A stretch of DNA of 64,000 nucleotides. Source: CAVPTL01 sp963794415 (lineage in GTDB: Bacteria; Actinomycetota; Thermoleophilia; Gaiellales; JAICJC01). The translations under genes and the position numbers were made by a program. The notes below the pieces were generated by a model. That model did no database searches. It saw nothing but the letters and a program-made list of their open reading frames with translations, and was not told the origin of the DNA. The stretch is from NCBI GenBank assembly GCA_963794415.1, contig CAWCDI010000003.1, positions 62,001 to 126,000 of the forward strand, read 5' to 3'. Of this stretch, positions 51,426 to 60,738 are shown one piece after another. How positions within the stretch are numbered: the stretch's first letter is position 1; each line of letters begins with the position of its first letter.

Positions 51426-53066
51426 TCATTCGCCGCCCAGCGTGAGAACCCTGTCCATCCGCTCGAGCCCCTCCGGCCGGTGCGTGATGAGGAGCACCGT
51501 GCGGTCTGCGGCGGCGTCCAGCACGTCGGCGATGAGCCTCCGCGCCGTCTCGTCGTCCAGGTGGGCGGTGGGCTCGTCGAGCACCAGCACCGGCGCATCC
51601 ACCAGGAGCGCGCGGGCGATGGTGATGCGCTGGCGCTGGCCGCCCGAGAGCTCGGCCCCCTCCTCCCCCACCATCGTGTCGAGCCCCGCCGGCAGCCCGG
51701 CGACCCACTGGTCGATGCGCGCGAGCCGAAGCGCCGCCATGATCGCGGCATCATCGGCTCCGGGGCTCGCCAGCCGCACGTTCTCGCGGATGGAGGTCGA
51801 GAAGAGGTGCGAGTCCTGGCCGGCGACGGCGATGGAGCGGCGCACCCCGTCCAGGCTGTACTCGCGCAGGTCGCGGCCGTCGAGCAGCACGGCACCTGAG
51901 CGCGGATCCAGGAACCGCAGCATCAGGTTGACCACGGTGGTCTTGCCCGCGCCGCTCGGCCCGGTGAGCGCCACGCGCGCGCCCGGCTCGAGCGTGAAGC
52001 TGAGGCCGGTGAGCACCGCGGGCTCGTCCGGGTAGCCCGCGGTCACATCCGCGAAGGCGAGCTGCGGGCGGCCTTCCGGCGAGGGCAGGGGCTGAGCGGG
52101 CTCCGTCACCGCCGGCTCGCGGTCGGTGAGCTCCAGCACCCGGCGCCCCGCAGCCAGCGTCGCCGAGAGCTCGCGGGAGGCCTGCGGCAGCCCCGCCACG
52201 GCCTCGAACGAGGCGAGCGCGAGCAGCGCCAGCGCCGCCACCCAGACGCCGTCGATGCGCCCGTCGGCGTGCGCCGGGATGAGCACCGCCAGCACCGCGG
52301 CCGTGGTCGCGCCGGTGATCAGGATCCCCAGGCCGTCGGTGGCACCGGCCACCCACCCCTCGCGCCTGGAGAGCGCGCCTACGCGCTGATCGGCCTCGGA
52401 GAGCTGAGCCAGCGCCTGATCCTGCGCTCCGTGGACGACCAGCTCGGGCGCCGCGCGCAGCAGCTCGACCAGCTCGGCGCTGAGCGCTCCCCTGGCCTCG
52501 GCGGTTGCCCGCGACCAGCGTCCGAGGGCAGTGCCGAGCAGGGGTACGAGCACCGCGTAGACCACGAGCCCGATCGCCAGCACGAGGCCCGCTGCCGGCA
52601 GCACGACCGCCGTTGCGATCACCGCCGCGGCCCCCGCGAGCAGCGCGATCGCAGGCGGCGCCAGGCCGCGCAGGTAGAGGTTTTGGAGCGTGTCGACGTC
52701 GCCCACCATGCGGCTCAGGAGATCGCCCGAGCGATACGCCCCCAGCTCGGCCGGCGCCAGCGGCTCGATGCGCTCGTAGAACCGCGTGCGGATGCCGGCG
52801 AGCGCCCGGAACGCCACGTCGTGCGAGGTCAGCCGCTCGAGGTACCGCGCGATAGGCCGGCTGATGCCGAAGAACCGCACCAGCACGATCGCTGCCGTCA
52901 GCTCGAGCACCTCCGGCCCCTGCGCCGCGCGGGCGATGAGCCAGCCCGCGGTGGCCATCAGGCCGATGCCGAAGATCACCGCGAGCGCCCCCACCACGAT
53001 CGAGAGCGCCACCCGGCCCCGCGGCGGCGGCGAGAGTGCAAAGAGCCGGCGCACCGTCGCGATCAC
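51426..53066 (-). CDS. cydC: thiol reductant ABC exporter subunit CydC
   Basis: The 546-residue fusion has an ABC membrane domain (FGIGLMATAGWLIARAAQGP, SGDLLSRMVGDVDTLQNLYL) and an ATPase with Walker A GPSGAGKT, signature LSGGQRQRITIARA and Walker B VLVLDEPTAHLDD. With CydD it exports cysteine and glutathione needed for cytochrome bd assembly. I use the GTG at 53066, which overlaps the cydD stop (GTGA). The frame is intact, in contrast to its partner. Confidence 0.9.
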   Translation of the reverse strand: MIATVRRLFALSPPPRGRVALSIVVGALAVIFGIGLMATAGWLIARAAQGPEVLELTAAIVLVRFFGISRPIARYLERLTSHDVAFRALAGIRTRFYERIEPLAPAELGAYRSGDLLSRMVGDVDTLQNLYLRGLAPPAIALLAGAAAVIATAVVLPAAGLVLAIGLVVYAVLVPLLGTALGRWSRATAEARGALSAELVELLRAAPELVVHGAQDQALAQLSEADQRVGALSRREGWVAGATDGLGILITGATTAAVLAVLIPAHADGRIDGVWVAALALLALASFEAVAGLPQASRELSATLAAGRRVLELTDREPAVTEPAQPLPSPEGRPQLAFADVTAGYPDEPAVLTGLSFTLEPGARVALTGPSGAGKTTVVNLMLRFLDPRSGAVLLDGRDLREYSLDGVRRSIAVAGQDSHLFSTSIRENVRLASPGADDAAIMAALRLARIDQWVAGLPAGLDTMVGEEGAELSGGQRQRITIARALLVDAPVLVLDEPTAHLDDETARRLIADVLDAAADRTVLLITHRPEGLERMDRVLTLGGE

Positions 53067-54727
53067 GGTGCCACCCCCGCGGCCACGACCAGCCGGCCGC
53101 CCTCGAGCCGCACCACCCGCCCGGCGCTTCCGATCAGCTCGGCGCGGTGGGCGATCACCAGCACCGACCGATGGTCGGCCAGCCGCTCGATGGCCAGGCC
53201 GATGGCAGCCGCCGTCGGGGCATCCACGTTGGCGGTGGGCTCGTCGAGCACCACCAGCCGCGCATCGCGCACGAACGCCCGGGCCAGGGCGATGCGCTGG
53301 CGCTGGCCGGACGAGACCTGCCGCCCGCCGTCGCCGACCACCGTCTCGTACCCCTGCGGAAGCGAGCGGATGAACGCGTCGGCACCCGCGTCCACCGCCG
53401 CCGCGCGTACCTGCTCGTCGCCCGCGTCGGGGTTGCCCAGCCGGATGTTCGCGGCCACCGTGTCGCGTACCAGCACCGGCCGCTGCGGCACCCACGCAAG
53501 CTGCCGCCGCCAGGCCTCCAGGTCGCAGTCGCGCAGGTCGGCGCCGCCCACCACCACGCTTCCCGCGGTCGGCTCGAGCAGCCCCAGGATGAGCGCCGCG
53601 AGCGTGCTCTTGCCACCGCCGCTGGGGCCCGCGAGCACCACCAGCTCGCCCGGCTCGATCTGCAGATCCACGCCGGCCAGGACGGCGGTGTCGCGCGCCG
53701 GGTACGCGTATCCCACCCCCGCCAGGCCGATCGGGCCCGGGCGGCGGCGCGAGCCCCGCCGGCGGCCCGGTGGGGAGCGGCTCGGAGAGCGGCAGCAGCC
53801 GCTCGGCCACCTCCAGCCCGTCGGCGCTCGAGTGGTAGAGCGAGCCCACCGTGCGTAGCGGCAGGTAGAGCTCGGGCGCCAGGATCAGGACGGTGAGCGC
53901 CGCCTGCAGCCCGAGCCGGCCCTCGTCCAGCCGCACGCCGACGGTCACCGCCACGAGCGCCACGCCGAGCGTCGCTGCCAGCTCCAGCACCGCGCCGGAG
54001 AGAAACGCCACGCGAAGCGTCGCCATCGTCGTGCGCCGGTAGGCATCGCCGGCGGCGGTGATCGACCCGGCCTGGGCGCCCCCGCGGTTGAAGGCGCGAA
54101 GCGTCGGGAGCCCGCGCACCACGTCGAGGAAGTGCGTTGCGAGGAGCTGCAGCGCCGCCTGCCGCTCCTGCGTGCGGCTGCGCGTGTAGAGGCCGATCAG
54201 GATCATGAAGACCGGCACCAGCGGCAGCGTCGCCAGCATGATGAGCGCCGACGTCGCAGTCGACCGGGATGATCCACGCGATCACCGCCACCGGCACGAT
54301 GCAGGCCAGCACCATCTGCGGGATGAGGCGGCCGAAGTACCCCTCGAGCGGCGTGGCGCCGAACACCGCCGCCGTGGCCAGATCGCCGCTCTGCGCGCCG
54401 TCCAGGACGATCGGCTGATCGGCCAGCCGGCGCCGCACGAGGCCCATGCGAAGCTCGTGGAGCACACTGGTGGCGGCAAACCGGCCGGCCACCTCGAAGC
54501 CCCATGCCAAGCACGCCGCGCAGCGCGAAGCAGAGCGCCAGCAGCACGAGCGGCGTGCGCAGCTGCGAGAGCGACGCGCCGTGGAACGAGCGGGCGATGA
54601 CGTCGGCCAGGATCGTCGCCTGCGCCAGGATCAGCGCCGCGGTGAGGATGCCGATCATCACGTCGGCGATGAGGAGCGAGCGCACCTCCCGCGCGCGCTC
54701 CATCAGGCGCGGGTCGAGGGGTCTCAC
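53063..54727 (-). CDS. cydD: thiol reductant ABC exporter subunit CydD, three frameshifts
   Basis: Four frames together encode a 553-residue CydD. The start is MRPLDPRLMERAREVRSLLI, then LRMGLVRRRLADQPIVLDGA, the membrane part (GLYTRSRTQERQAALQLLAT), and the ATPase with GPSGGGKST, VSSGQRQRIALARA and LVVLDEPTANVD. The frames change at about 54507, at 54256 and in 53712-53770. Each needs one base removed. At 54256, deletion gives VDWTSALIMLATLPLVPVF, the usual CydD sequence. Because cydA, cydB and cydC are intact, assembly error is more likely than decay. The signature is SSGQ rather than LSGGQ. Confidence 0.8.
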
Positions 54728-54734
54728 GCGACGC

Positions 54735-55778
54735 TCAAGCTTCGGGCGGGGCCGGCGCCGGGGTCGGCGCCGCCACCGGAGTCTCGGTCAGCCGCCGCCG
54801 GAAGATGTAGTACGTCCATCCCTGGTAGATGAGCACGACCGGGGTGAGGATCAGTGCAACAACGGTCATCACCGTGAGGGCGTAGTGCGCCGCGGCCGAG
54901 TTCGCGATGGTCAGGCTGTTCTGGAAACCGGGGCTCGAGACCATCACGCGCGGGTAGAGCGACGTGAAGATCGTGGCGACCACCAGCACCACCCCCACCG
55001 CCGTCGCGGTGAACGCCCGGCCGGCATTCGAGCGCACCGCAAAGAGCCCGCCGAGCGCGAGCGCCGCCACTGCCAGGGCGGCCACGAGCGCGGCCGGGAA
55101 GGCGCTCTTGTGGTTGTTGCCGGTGGCGACCACCACCGTCCACACCAGGTAGACGGCGACGATCGCGACGGCGGGCGGGGCAAGCCGGCTGGCGGTGTGG
55201 AGCGCCCTGGGGCGCAGCTCGCCCACGGTCTTCAGCTCGAGGAAGATGGAGCCGTGCAGGGCAAAGAGCGCGATCGTGGCGATGCCGCCCGCCACGGTGT
55301 AGGCGCTGAAGAGGTCGGTGAAGTTGCCCGCGAAGTCCCCGCTCGAGTTGAGCGGGACGCCCTGGACGAGGTTCGAGAGCGCGACGCCCCAGATGAGCGG
55401 CGCCCCCACGCTCGCGACGATGTTGCACCAAAGCCACGCGTTCTGCCAGCCGGAGCCGGGGTTTCGGTGGCGCCACTCGAACGAGACGACCCGGATCATC
55501 AGGAGCACCAGCACCAGCAAGAGCGCCTGGTAGAAGCCCGAGAACATCGCTGCATACCAGGCCGGGAAGGCCGCGAAGGTTGCGCCGCCGGCGACCACGA
55601 GCCACACCTCGTTGCCGTCCCACACAGGGCCGATGGTGTCGAGCATCTCGCCGCGATCCTGCTCGTTTCGGCCGATCACCGGCAGCAGCATGCCCACGCC
55701 GAAGTCGAAGCCCTCCAGCATGAAGTAGCCGGCCCAGAGCACCGCGATCAACCCGAACCAGAAGTTCTGAGGCGTCAT
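54735..55778 (-). CDS. cydB: cytochrome bd quinol oxidase subunit II (CydB)
   Basis: The 347-residue membrane protein starts MTPQNFWFGLIAVLWAGYF, then LEGFDFGVGMLLP and DTIGPVWDGNEVWLVVAGGA, all conserved in CydB. The later helices include YALTVMTVVALILTPVVLIY. It pairs with CydA to form the oxidase. The ATG overlaps the cydA stop (TGATG), indicating coupled translation. A Pro/Ala tail of about 15 residues ends the protein. Confidence 0.95.
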   Translation of the reverse strand: MTPQNFWFGLIAVLWAGYFMLEGFDFGVGMLLPVIGRNEQDRGEMLDTIGPVWDGNEVWLVVAGGATFAAFPAWYAAMFSGFYQALLLVLVLLMIRVVSFEWRHRNPGSGWQNAWLWCNIVASVGAPLIWGVALSNLVQGVPLNSSGDFAGNFTDLFSAYTVAGGIATIALFALHGSIFLELKTVGELRPRALHTASRLAPPAVAIVAVYLVWTVVVATGNNHKSAFPAALVAALAVAALALGGLFAVRSNAGRAFTATAVGVVLVVATIFTSLYPRVMVSSPGFQNSLTIANSAAAHYALTVMTVVALILTPVVLIYQGWTYYIFRRRLTETPVAAPTPAPAPPEA

Positions 55779-57184
55779 CAGTAGCTCATCACCGGGACGG
55801 GGTTCACGGCCTCGGCGCTCTCGCCACTGGGCTCGGGCGGATCGAGCCGCGCGTAGCGGCGCATCAGGATCCAGTCGATGGCGCCGAGGATGATGTAGAG
55901 CCCCACGAAGACGATCAGGCTCAGCCACACCATGGTGGCGCTCACGCTGGGCGAGTTCGCGTTGGCGGTCTTCAGGAGCCCCTGCACGATCCACGGCTGG
56001 CGGCCGGTCTCGGTCAGCACCCAGCCGAAGAGCGATGCGATGAATGGCAGGGCGATCGACCACGTCGCGATGCGCAAAAACCAACCGCTGGACTCGAGCT
56101 TGCGCCGCCGGTAGAGGAACGCCCCCACCACGCCCACGAGCGCCACCAGCGAGCCCGCGTAGGCCATGATCCGCATGCTCCAGTACTCGAGCCGCACGTT
56201 GGGGTAATAGCTACCGGGCCCGTACAGCTTCTGGTACTGCGCGTTGATCTCGTTCATCCCCTCCACCTTGGCGTGCACGTTGCCGGTGGAGAGGTAGGAG
56301 AGCAGGTCGGGCACCTGGATCGAGAAGCTCGGCGTGGGGTCGCTCGCCGAGAAGCCGCCGATCTGGAAGAGCGAGAACGACGCCGGCTGCTGCGTGTCCC
56401 AGAGCGCCTCGGCGCCGGCGATCTTCATCGGCTGATCCGACGTCGTGACGATGCCCAGATGGCTGCCGAAGCCCAGGTTGAAGATGGAGAACGGCACCAG
56501 GATGATGAGCGAGAGCCATGCGGCCTTGCGGAAGATCTCGACGTTCCTCTGCCGCCGCAGGTGCCAGCACGCGACGCCGAAGACCAGCATCGAGGCGACC
56601 GTGACTCCGGCCGCGATGGTGTGCACCATGGCGTTCTCGGCGAACTGGTTGGTGAGCAGGGCCTCGACGCTGGTCAGCTGGGCCGAGCCGTTGACCATCT
56701 TGTAGCCCACCGGATGCTGCATCCACGAGTTCGCGACGAGGATGAAGTAGGCCGAGAGCCAGGTGCCGAGCGCCGCCAGCCAGATCGTCGCCAGGTGGAC
56801 GCCCTTCGGCAGCCGGTCCCAGCCGAAGATCCAGAGGCCCAGGAACGTGGACTCCAGGAAGAAGGCCGCGAGCCCCTCGATCGCAAGCGGCGCGCCGAAC
56901 ACGCCGCCCACGAACCGCGAGTAGGTGGACCAGTTCATCCCGAACTGGAACTCCTGCACCAGGCCGGTGGCCACGCCGATCGCGAAGTTGATCAGCATCA
57001 GCGTGCCGAAGAAGTGCGTGAGCCGCAGCCATGCCTCCTCCCGGGTGCGGTACCAGAGCGTCTGCATGAGCGCCACGATGGGTGCCAGCCCCAGCGTGAG
57101 CGGCACGAAGATGAAGTGGTAGAGCGACGTCGTCGCGAATTGGATCCGCGCGACGTCGTTGGTGGTGACGAGCAGCGTGGTCAC
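55778..57184 (-). CDS. cydA: cytochrome bd quinol oxidase subunit I (CydA)
   Basis: The 468-residue subunit reduces oxygen with quinol electrons at very high affinity. It has the N-terminal heme-ligand His (SLYHFIFVPL), EFQFGMNWSTYSRFVG, FFLESTFLGLWIFGW, ANSWMQHPVGY, the second His in MVHTIAAG, and GWVLTETGRQPW. The quinol loop between helices 6 and 7 is short, so this is the short-Q-loop type common in Gram-positives. It is the first gene of cydABDC; a perfect palindrome (57208-57246) lies just upstream. Confidence 0.95.
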   Translation of the reverse strand: MTTLLVTTNDVARIQFATTSLYHFIFVPLTLGLAPIVALMQTLWYRTREEAWLRLTHFFGTLMLINFAIGVATGLVQEFQFGMNWSTYSRFVGGVFGAPLAIEGLAAFFLESTFLGLWIFGWDRLPKGVHLATIWLAALGTWLSAYFILVANSWMQHPVGYKMVNGSAQLTSVEALLTNQFAENAMVHTIAAGVTVASMLVFGVACWHLRRQRNVEIFRKAAWLSLIILVPFSIFNLGFGSHLGIVTTSDQPMKIAGAEALWDTQQPASFSLFQIGGFSASDPTPSFSIQVPDLLSYLSTGNVHAKVEGMNEINAQYQKLYGPGSYYPNVRLEYWSMRIMAYAGSLVALVGVVGAFLYRRRKLESSGWFLRIATWSIALPFIASLFGWVLTETGRQPWIVQGLLKTANANSPSVSATMVWLSLIVFVGLYIILGAIDWILMRRYARLDPPEPSGESAEAVNPVPVMSY

Positions 57185-57207
57185 CCGGCGATCCTACCTA
57201 CCGCCCT

Positions 57208-57246
57208 GCCGTGAATAAAAGGTGCCAGGCACCTTTTATTCACGGC
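57208..57246. repeat. REP-like perfect palindrome, copy 4 (also a possible terminator)
   Basis: GTGAATAAAAGGTGCC, a single A, then GGCACCTTTTATTCAC: a perfect 16-base inverted repeat at 57211-57243, extended by GCC/GGC on either side. It lies between the SHOCT gene stop and the cydA start. The arms match the other three copies in GTGAATA and GTGCCWGGCAC. It could end transcription from the SHOCT gene, but the core shared with other copies argues for a mobile repeat. Confidence 0.8.
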
Positions 57247-57264
57247 TTCACCTGTTGTTCACCG

Positions 57265-58656
57265 CTACGAGCTGAGCAGGGCGGCCTTCTCCTTTGCGAA
57301 CTCGGCGTCGGTCAGGACGCCGCGCTCGTGCAGCGACGAGAGCCGCTCGAGCTCGGCGTAGCGGCCGCTGCCTGCGTCCACCGTGACCGGCTCGGCCCGA
57401 TCGTGCCGGGCGTTGCCCTTCATCCACTCCCAGAGCTCCGAGCCCTTCTCGCTGAGCTCGCCGCCGAGCCGCTGCTCGGTCAGCTCGGGGTTCTCGCGGA
57501 TCACGAGCCGCCGCAGCGCCTCGACGCCGATTGCGCCGAGCACGATCAGGACGACTGCCGTGAGCAGCGTGCGCGCGGCATCCACCGGGGCCCAGATGAG
57601 CAGCACCAGGATGATGACGCCGTAGGCGCCGTACGCCCAGATCGGGTCGCGCAGGTACGGCGTGACCGACCTGCGGGCGCCGGTGGCGTGCTTGCCGGCG
57701 CCGGCGAACCAGGTGCCGACGACGGCCACGAGGCCGACCGTGATCACCGTGGCGTTGGCGCTTGCGAGCTTGTCGGTAGCAACCCACCAGATCGACTTGG
57801 CGGCCGCGGCGTTGTCGGGGTTGTTGGTGAGGGCGTCCACCAGCGCATCGCCGACCACGCGGCGGATGAACACCAGGATCAGCCCGATCAGGATGAGCGC
57901 GAAGCCGCAGGTGCGAAGCGTGCGGCGGCGGTCACGCGAGATGAACACCGCGATCGCGAGCAGCAGAAGGCCGATCAGCGAGAGCGGGATCGCCAGGAAC
58001 CGCATCACCTTCACGGCGGTCTGGGCGGCGCTCAGCTGGTCGCTGTGCAGCAGCACGATGTTGCCGGTGCCCGCGGGCAGGACGACGGCGCCGCCCGTGT
58101 GCGAGGCCAGCTGCGCGGAGAACTGCCCTACGAGCGGCCCCAGCGCGATCACGACGTTGCCGTTGGTTGTGGTGAGTAATGCGGTGTGGCCGTTCAGCAC
58201 GTCCATCAGCTCGCTGTGGGCCTTCAGGTTCGCGACCTTCCAGAGCTGCACGAACCGCGGCCGGGTGAGGCTCGCAGCGACCGCGCGCTGGATGTACGGC
58301 TCAGCGCCTGCGGCGATCGGCCCCGAGAGCGGCTGGGCCTTCGGCGGCAGGGCGTTCTTGATGAGGCCCGAGACGTCCACGTTGGCGTAGAGCTGATCGG
58401 TGAGGTACTCGGAGACGGCGGTGCGCACAGCCGGTTGCTCGAGCGCCTGCGTGCTCGTGTCCGACCAGTTGTCGCTGTCGAGCGCGACCTTGTCGACCCA
58501 CGTGGCGAAGATGCCGATCAGCAGGCAGAGGGATCCGAAGAAGATGAGGAGGCCCACCGCGAGCTTTCGCTTCTTGGTGTTGCGTCCGGGGATGGCCGGC
58601 GTGGAAGGCTCCACGGCGGTGGAGGTAGCAGGCGCGGGAGGCTCGGCCTGGGTCAT
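57265..58656 (-). CDS. SHOCT-domain membrane protein
   Basis: The 463-residue protein has an N-terminal helix (LLIFFGSLCLLIGIFATW), a large extracytoplasmic region of about 180 residues, three further helices (LAIPLSLIGLLLLAIAVFI, TCGFALILIGLILVFI, AYGAYGVIILVLLIW) and a C-terminal SHOCT motif (LERLSSLHERGVLTDAEFAK). SHOCT domains are short helical hairpins of unknown function found at protein ends. A role at the membrane is likely; nothing more can be said. Confidence 0.72.
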   Translation of the reverse strand: MTQAEPPAPATSTAVEPSTPAIPGRNTKKRKLAVGLLIFFGSLCLLIGIFATWVDKVALDSDNWSDTSTQALEQPAVRTAVSEYLTDQLYANVDVSGLIKNALPPKAQPLSGPIAAGAEPYIQRAVAASLTRPRFVQLWKVANLKAHSELMDVLNGHTALLTTTNGNVVIALGPLVGQFSAQLASHTGGAVVLPAGTGNIVLLHSDQLSAAQTAVKVMRFLAIPLSLIGLLLLAIAVFISRDRRRTLRTCGFALILIGLILVFIRRVVGDALVDALTNNPDNAAAAKSIWWVATDKLASANATVITVGLVAVVGTWFAGAGKHATGARRSVTPYLRDPIWAYGAYGVIILVLLIWAPVDAARTLLTAVVLIVLGAIGVEALRRLVIRENPELTEQRLGGELSEKGSELWEWMKGNARHDRAEPVTVDAGSGRYAELERLSSLHERGVLTDAEFAKEKAALLSS

Positions 58657-58695
58657 GGGAATGCCTTTCGAGGTGGGGTGGCAGAGGAGATCATG

Positions 58696-60738
58696 TCAGC
58701 GGCGTCCGACGTCGACCATGCCGCGGCCGAACGCGTCGATCCGGCCCCAGCGGCCGGGAATGTCCAGGAGCTCGATGTGGCCGACGCCGTTTGGCAGCGC
58801 CGGATCGACCACGAGGTGCTCACCCAGCGGCTCGAGCCCGAGCATCGTTCGCAGGAAGAGCAGCGGCGCGCCCGTTGACCACGCCTGCGGGCTGCAGGCA
58901 GTCGGGTACTGCACCGGGTAGCCGGTGACCGGGCGGCCGTAGCCGCCGAACGCCTCGGGCAGGCGCCCGTCGAAGTACTCCGCGGCCTGCAGGATGCCGA
59001 AGGCGATCTGGGCGGCCTCCTGCTTGAAGCCGTAGTTGCGAAGGCCCCACGCGATGAACGAGTTGTCGAACGGCCAGACGGCGCCGACGTGGTAGCCCAC
59101 AGGGTTGTAGCGGCCCTCGCCCTCCGCCAGCGTGCGCACGCCCCAGCCCGAGAAGAGCTTCGGCCCCACCAGGTGCGCAGCCACCGAGGCCGCCTTCGAG
59201 CGGTCAACGATGCCGCTCCAGAGCAGGTGCCCGATGTTCGAGCTGAGCGAGTCCACGGGCTTTCCGTCGATGTCGAGCGCGATCGCATAGGCGCCACGGT
59301 CGGCCACCCAGAAGTCGCGGTTGAACCGCCGCTTGAGATCGGCCGCCTGGCGCTCGAGCTGCACCGCGTAGGCCTCGTCCTTCCAGACGGTGCGGGCGAG
59401 CCGGGCTCCGCGCACGCGCGCGTCATATGCATAGCCCTGCAGCTCGCAGGTCGCCCGGGGGAAGCCGGGAAGCTTGCCGTCGCGGTAGGAGATCGAGTCC
59501 CATGAGTCCTTCCAGCACTGGTTCAGCAGGCCGTTCTGCTCGTTGCGCCGCTGATACCAGACGTAGCCGTTTCCCATCAGGTCGGCGTACTCCTCGATCC
59601 AGTTGAGCGCTGCTCGCGCCTGCAGCTCGAGATCGCGCACCAGCCGGCGGTCGCCCGTCCAGCGCTCGTACTCGTCCAGCAGCACCACGAAGAGCGCGGT
59701 GGCGTCGGCGTTGCCGTAGTACGGCGAGTGCGGCCGCTCCTCGAACGCGGTCAGCTCCCCGTAGCGCATCTCGTGCAGGATGCGGCCGGGATCCTCGTCG
59801 CGGAAGTCGTCGATGCGCGTGCCCTGGCGGGCGCCCAGCTCGCGCAGCGTGGTGGCGGCAAGCTCGGGCGCGAACGGCAGCGCCTGGAGGCTGGTGAAGA
59901 TGCTGTCGCGGCCGAACATGGTCATGAACCACGGCAGCCCCGCCGCCGGGAGGCTCGCGCCGCCGGCGCTGAGCGGCGAGAACCGCAGCGCCGCGAGGTC
60001 CACGAGGCTGCGGCGGTACGTGGACTTGAGCGAGTCCCAGTCGCACTCGAGCTTGGGTGCCTTCGCGATCCACCGGTCGAGGTCGCGCTCCATGTTGCGC
60101 CGCTTGCGCGCGGCATGGTCGCGGTTGAGCGAGCGGCGCTCGTGCGCCCACACCACGGCGGTCACGACGTTCACCTCGCCCTCCCACCGGGCCTTGGGCT
60201 GGAGCGGCACGGTGAAGGTGATGCCGCCCTTGTCGATGCGCGCCGGCTTCGACGGCGTGATCACCGTCTCGCGCTGGAAGGTGTCGCGCTGGTAGCGCAG
60301 CACGAGCGCCCCGTCGCGCACCGACTGGCTGTAGCTGCCCTGCTTGGAGAGCGCGTCCTTCACCTCGAAGAGGTCGGCGAAGTCGCTGCCGGCCTCGATG
60401 CGGATCTTGAGCTTCACCGCTTTCTCGTCGTGGTTGATCACCAGCAGGTGCTCGTGGAAGCCGTCGGCCACCGCGCGCGTGCGGATCACCGAGAGCTTGG
60501 AGTCGACGTACACGGTGCCCGTGCCGGGAACCAGGAAGAACCGGGTCTGGAAGTACTGCAGGTCGTCGGTGGAGAGGGCGTTCAGACGCTGGCCGTTGAC
60601 CGTCATCACCCACGACGAGAGAAACCGCGTGTCGAACGAGAAGAGGCCCGTCGTGTCGGTCGATCCGGCCTCGATGTCGCCGCGGCGGTCGCTCACGACA
60701 AACGTGTTGCCGTCGAGTATCGAGACGAGCTCGCTCAC
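58696..60738 (-). CDS. glycogen-debranching enzyme-like (amylo-alpha-1,6-glucosidase family)
   Basis: The 680-residue protein has the GDE N-terminal domain (EAGSTDTTGLFSFDTRFLSS) and a C-terminal (alpha/alpha)6 barrel with AGLPWFMTMFGRDSIFTSLQ, QNGLLNQCWKDSWDSISYRD, NPVGYHVGAVWPFDNSFIAW and GGYGRPVTGYPVQY. This family hydrolyses alpha-1,6 branches or related alpha-glucosides. No signal peptide, so cytoplasmic. The GTG start overlaps the SCP2 stop (GTGA). Its neighbours GH15 and zwf point to glycogen or trehalose mobilisation feeding the pentose-phosphate route. Confidence 0.88.
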   Translation of the reverse strand: MSELVSILDGNTFVVSDRRGDIEAGSTDTTGLFSFDTRFLSSWVMTVNGQRLNALSTDDLQYFQTRFFLVPGTGTVYVDSKLSVIRTRAVADGFHEHLLVINHDEKAVKLKIRIEAGSDFADLFEVKDALSKQGSYSQSVRDGALVLRYQRDTFQRETVITPSKPARIDKGGITFTVPLQPKARWEGEVNVVTAVVWAHERRSLNRDHAARKRRNMERDLDRWIAKAPKLECDWDSLKSTYRRSLVDLAALRFSPLSAGGASLPAAGLPWFMTMFGRDSIFTSLQALPFAPELAATTLRELGARQGTRIDDFRDEDPGRILHEMRYGELTAFEERPHSPYYGNADATALFVVLLDEYERWTGDRRLVRDLELQARAALNWIEEYADLMGNGYVWYQRRNEQNGLLNQCWKDSWDSISYRDGKLPGFPRATCELQGYAYDARVRGARLARTVWKDEAYAVQLERQAADLKRRFNRDFWVADRGAYAIALDIDGKPVDSLSSNIGHLLWSGIVDRSKAASVAAHLVGPKLFSGWGVRTLAEGEGRYNPVGYHVGAVWPFDNSFIAWGLRNYGFKQEAAQIAFGILQAAEYFDGRLPEAFGGYGRPVTGYPVQYPTACSPQAWSTGAPLLFLRTMLGLEPLGEHLVVDPALPNGVGHIELLDIPGRWGRIDAFGRGMVDVGRR

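Noticed and set aside
57208..57246. Plain rho-independent terminator
   Set aside because: The stem is perfect but the same core recurs at three other places with different contexts, so a repeat element is the better description, although it may also terminate transcription.
57211..58179. Open frame starting MNKRCQAPFIHG
   Set aside because: The start is simply the translation of the REP-like palindrome, a known false gene start, and the rest is antisense to the SHOCT gene.
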